From assembly GCA_031278965.1 (NCBI GenBank), contig JAITJJ010000006.1, forward strand, positions 1 through 5,763: a DNA stretch of 5,763 nucleotides, read 5' to 3'. Position 1 is the first letter of the stretch. Each line of letters begins with the position of its first letter. The position numbers and the translations under genes are program-made. The DNA comes from Deferribacteraceae bacterium. Lineage in GTDB: Bacteria > Chrysiogenota > Deferribacteres > Deferribacterales > JAISNW01. The notes below the pieces were generated by a model, which was not told where the DNA came from, did no database searches, and saw only the letters and a program-made list of their open reading frames with translations. Below, in pieces: positions 4,749 to 5,763 of the stretch.

Positions 4749-5763
4749 ATGCTTAAAATAGACATAAAAGACAAATCCCTTGCACCAAAAGGTAAAAAGC
4801 GGATACTCTGGGCGGACAAAGATATGCCTGTTCTAGCTAAAATTCGCGAACGTTTCGCAAAGGAAAAGCCGTTTGATGGTTATCGGATCTCGTGCTGCCT
4901 CCATGTTACAGCTGAAACCGCAAACTTAATGAGAACCATTGCGGCAGGCGGCGGCGATGTAGCGCTAGTGGCATCCAATCCGCTCTCCACTCAAGACGAT
5001 GTGGCGGCAAGCCTTGTTGAGAATTTCGGGTTGCCGGTATCTGCTATTCGCGGGGAGAATAACGAGGTTTACTACTCCCATATTAAAAGCGCCATTGAGC
5101 ATAGCCCGCATATAACTATGGACGACGGGGCAGACCTTGTAAGCGAAATATTAAAAAACCATCCGGAACTCCATAACCAGATTATCTGCAGTATGGAAGA
5201 GACTACCACCGGAGTTATACGCTTAAAAGCAATGCAGGAGAGCGGGGTTTTGAAATTCCCCATAATTGCGGTCAACGATGTGCTTACAAAACACCTCTTT
5301 GATAACCGTTACGGCACGGGCCAGTCCACCATTGACGGGATAATCCGGGCAACAGATATACTCCTTGCGGGGAAAACCTTTGTGGTTGCAGGTTACGGTT
5401 GGTGCGGACGCGGGCTTGCAGAACGTGCAAGGGGTTTGGGGGCAAATGTTATAGTTACAGAGGTTGATCCGATTAAGGCGTTGGAAGCCATTATGAACGG
5501 TTTTAGAGTTATGCCTATGGATAAGGCGGCGCCTTTGGCTGATCTCATATGCACCGTAACTGGCGATATAAATGTAATAGACTTAAAACATTTCCCTCTT
5601 ATTAAAGACGGGTGCTTTATATGCAATAGCGGTCACTTTGATGTGGAGATAAATCTTAAAGCTCTGGCAAAAGAGGCTGTTGATACGGTAAAAGATGTGC
5701 GGGAAAATGTTGATGCTTACCGCCTTTCAGACGGTAAAGTGATATATGTGCTTGCGGAAGGGC
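4749..5763 (+). CDS. ahcY: S-adenosylhomocysteine hydrolase, 3'-truncated by window edge
   Basis: AhcY reversibly splits S-adenosylhomocysteine into adenosine and homocysteine using a tightly bound NAD, relieving product inhibition of methyltransferases. The frame is open from the ATG at 4749 (AAGGAG at 4738-4743) to the window end: 338 residues, with perhaps 60-80 missing. Visible residues match the family: His52 in CLHVTAETA, Asp125 in MDDGADL, Glu150/151 in MEETTTG, and Lys181 and Asp185 in TKHLFDN. The NAD-binding loop is GYGWCG (215-220), and NSGHFD is at 293-298. NRYGTGQST replaces the C-containing segment of eukaryotic enzymes. The catalytic half also lacks the roughly 40-residue insert of many proteobacterial enzymes, so it resembles the short form known from archaea and Thermotoga. 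The gene starts 20 bp after metK, almost certainly in one operon. Confidence 0.96.
   Translation, partial: MLKIDIKDKSLAPKGKKRILWADKDMPVLAKIRERFAKEKPFDGYRISCCLHVTAETANLMRTIAAGGGDVALVASNPLSTQDDVAASLVENFGLPVSAIRGENNEVYYSHIKSAIEHSPHITMDDGADLVSEILKNHPELHNQIICSMEETTTGVIRLKAMQESGVLKFPIIAVNDVLTKHLFDNRYGTGQSTIDGIIRATDILLAGKTFVVAGYGWCGRGLAERARGLGANVIVTEVDPIKALEAIMNGFRVMPMDKAAPLADLICTVTGDINVIDLKHFPLIKDGCFICNSGHFDVEINLKALAKEAVDTVKDVRENVDAYRLSDGKVIYVLAEG

Overview
The window reads as chromosomal DNA from a diderm (Gram-negative-type) bacterium of moderate GC content with strong AGGAGG-type ribosome binding sites. A YdcH-like DUF465 protein, type IV pilin-like prepilins and an ahcY-based (S-adenosylhomocysteine hydrolase) methyl cycle are a combination common in Desulfobacterota, Deferribacterota and related phyla. 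That placement is an inference from gene content and is weak; no rRNA or other firm taxonomic marker is present.

Layout. Positions 1-548 contain no intact gene. On the minus strand at about 100-335 lies the decayed N-terminal part of an IS481-like transposase, with its own ribosome binding site but a frameshift and early stops. Between that remnant and the first gene is a good sigma70-type promoter candidate (474-502), with a perfect 8-bp inverted repeat (499-523) over its -10 end and predicted start point. From 549 to 2290 there are three tandem, clearly paralogous genes for small prepilin-like proteins (195, 188 and 186 aa). Each has a very short basic leader, a type III prepilin cleavage site, one hydrophobic helix, and a C-terminal region with two cysteines around an acidic loop. 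From 2319 to the window end runs a tightly packed housekeeping cluster: tsaB, rimI, a small DUF465 coiled-coil protein, metK and ahcY, the last cut by the window edge.

How they fit together. All intact genes are on the plus strand with gaps of 5-28 bp or overlaps, so they could be co-transcribed from the promoter before the first prepilin gene, although internal promoters cannot be excluded. TsaB and RimI are a frequent pair (tRNA t6A37 formation and protein N-terminal acetylation). MetK makes S-adenosylmethionine and AhcY removes S-adenosylhomocysteine, so those two form adjacent steps of the activated methyl cycle. The prepilin trio has no visible functional link to this cluster, and no pilus assembly ATPase, platform protein or prepilin peptidase is in the window. 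The most unusual content is this trio with its shared Cys-acidic-loop-Cys architecture. I see no CRISPR array, tRNA, rRNA or defence system here.
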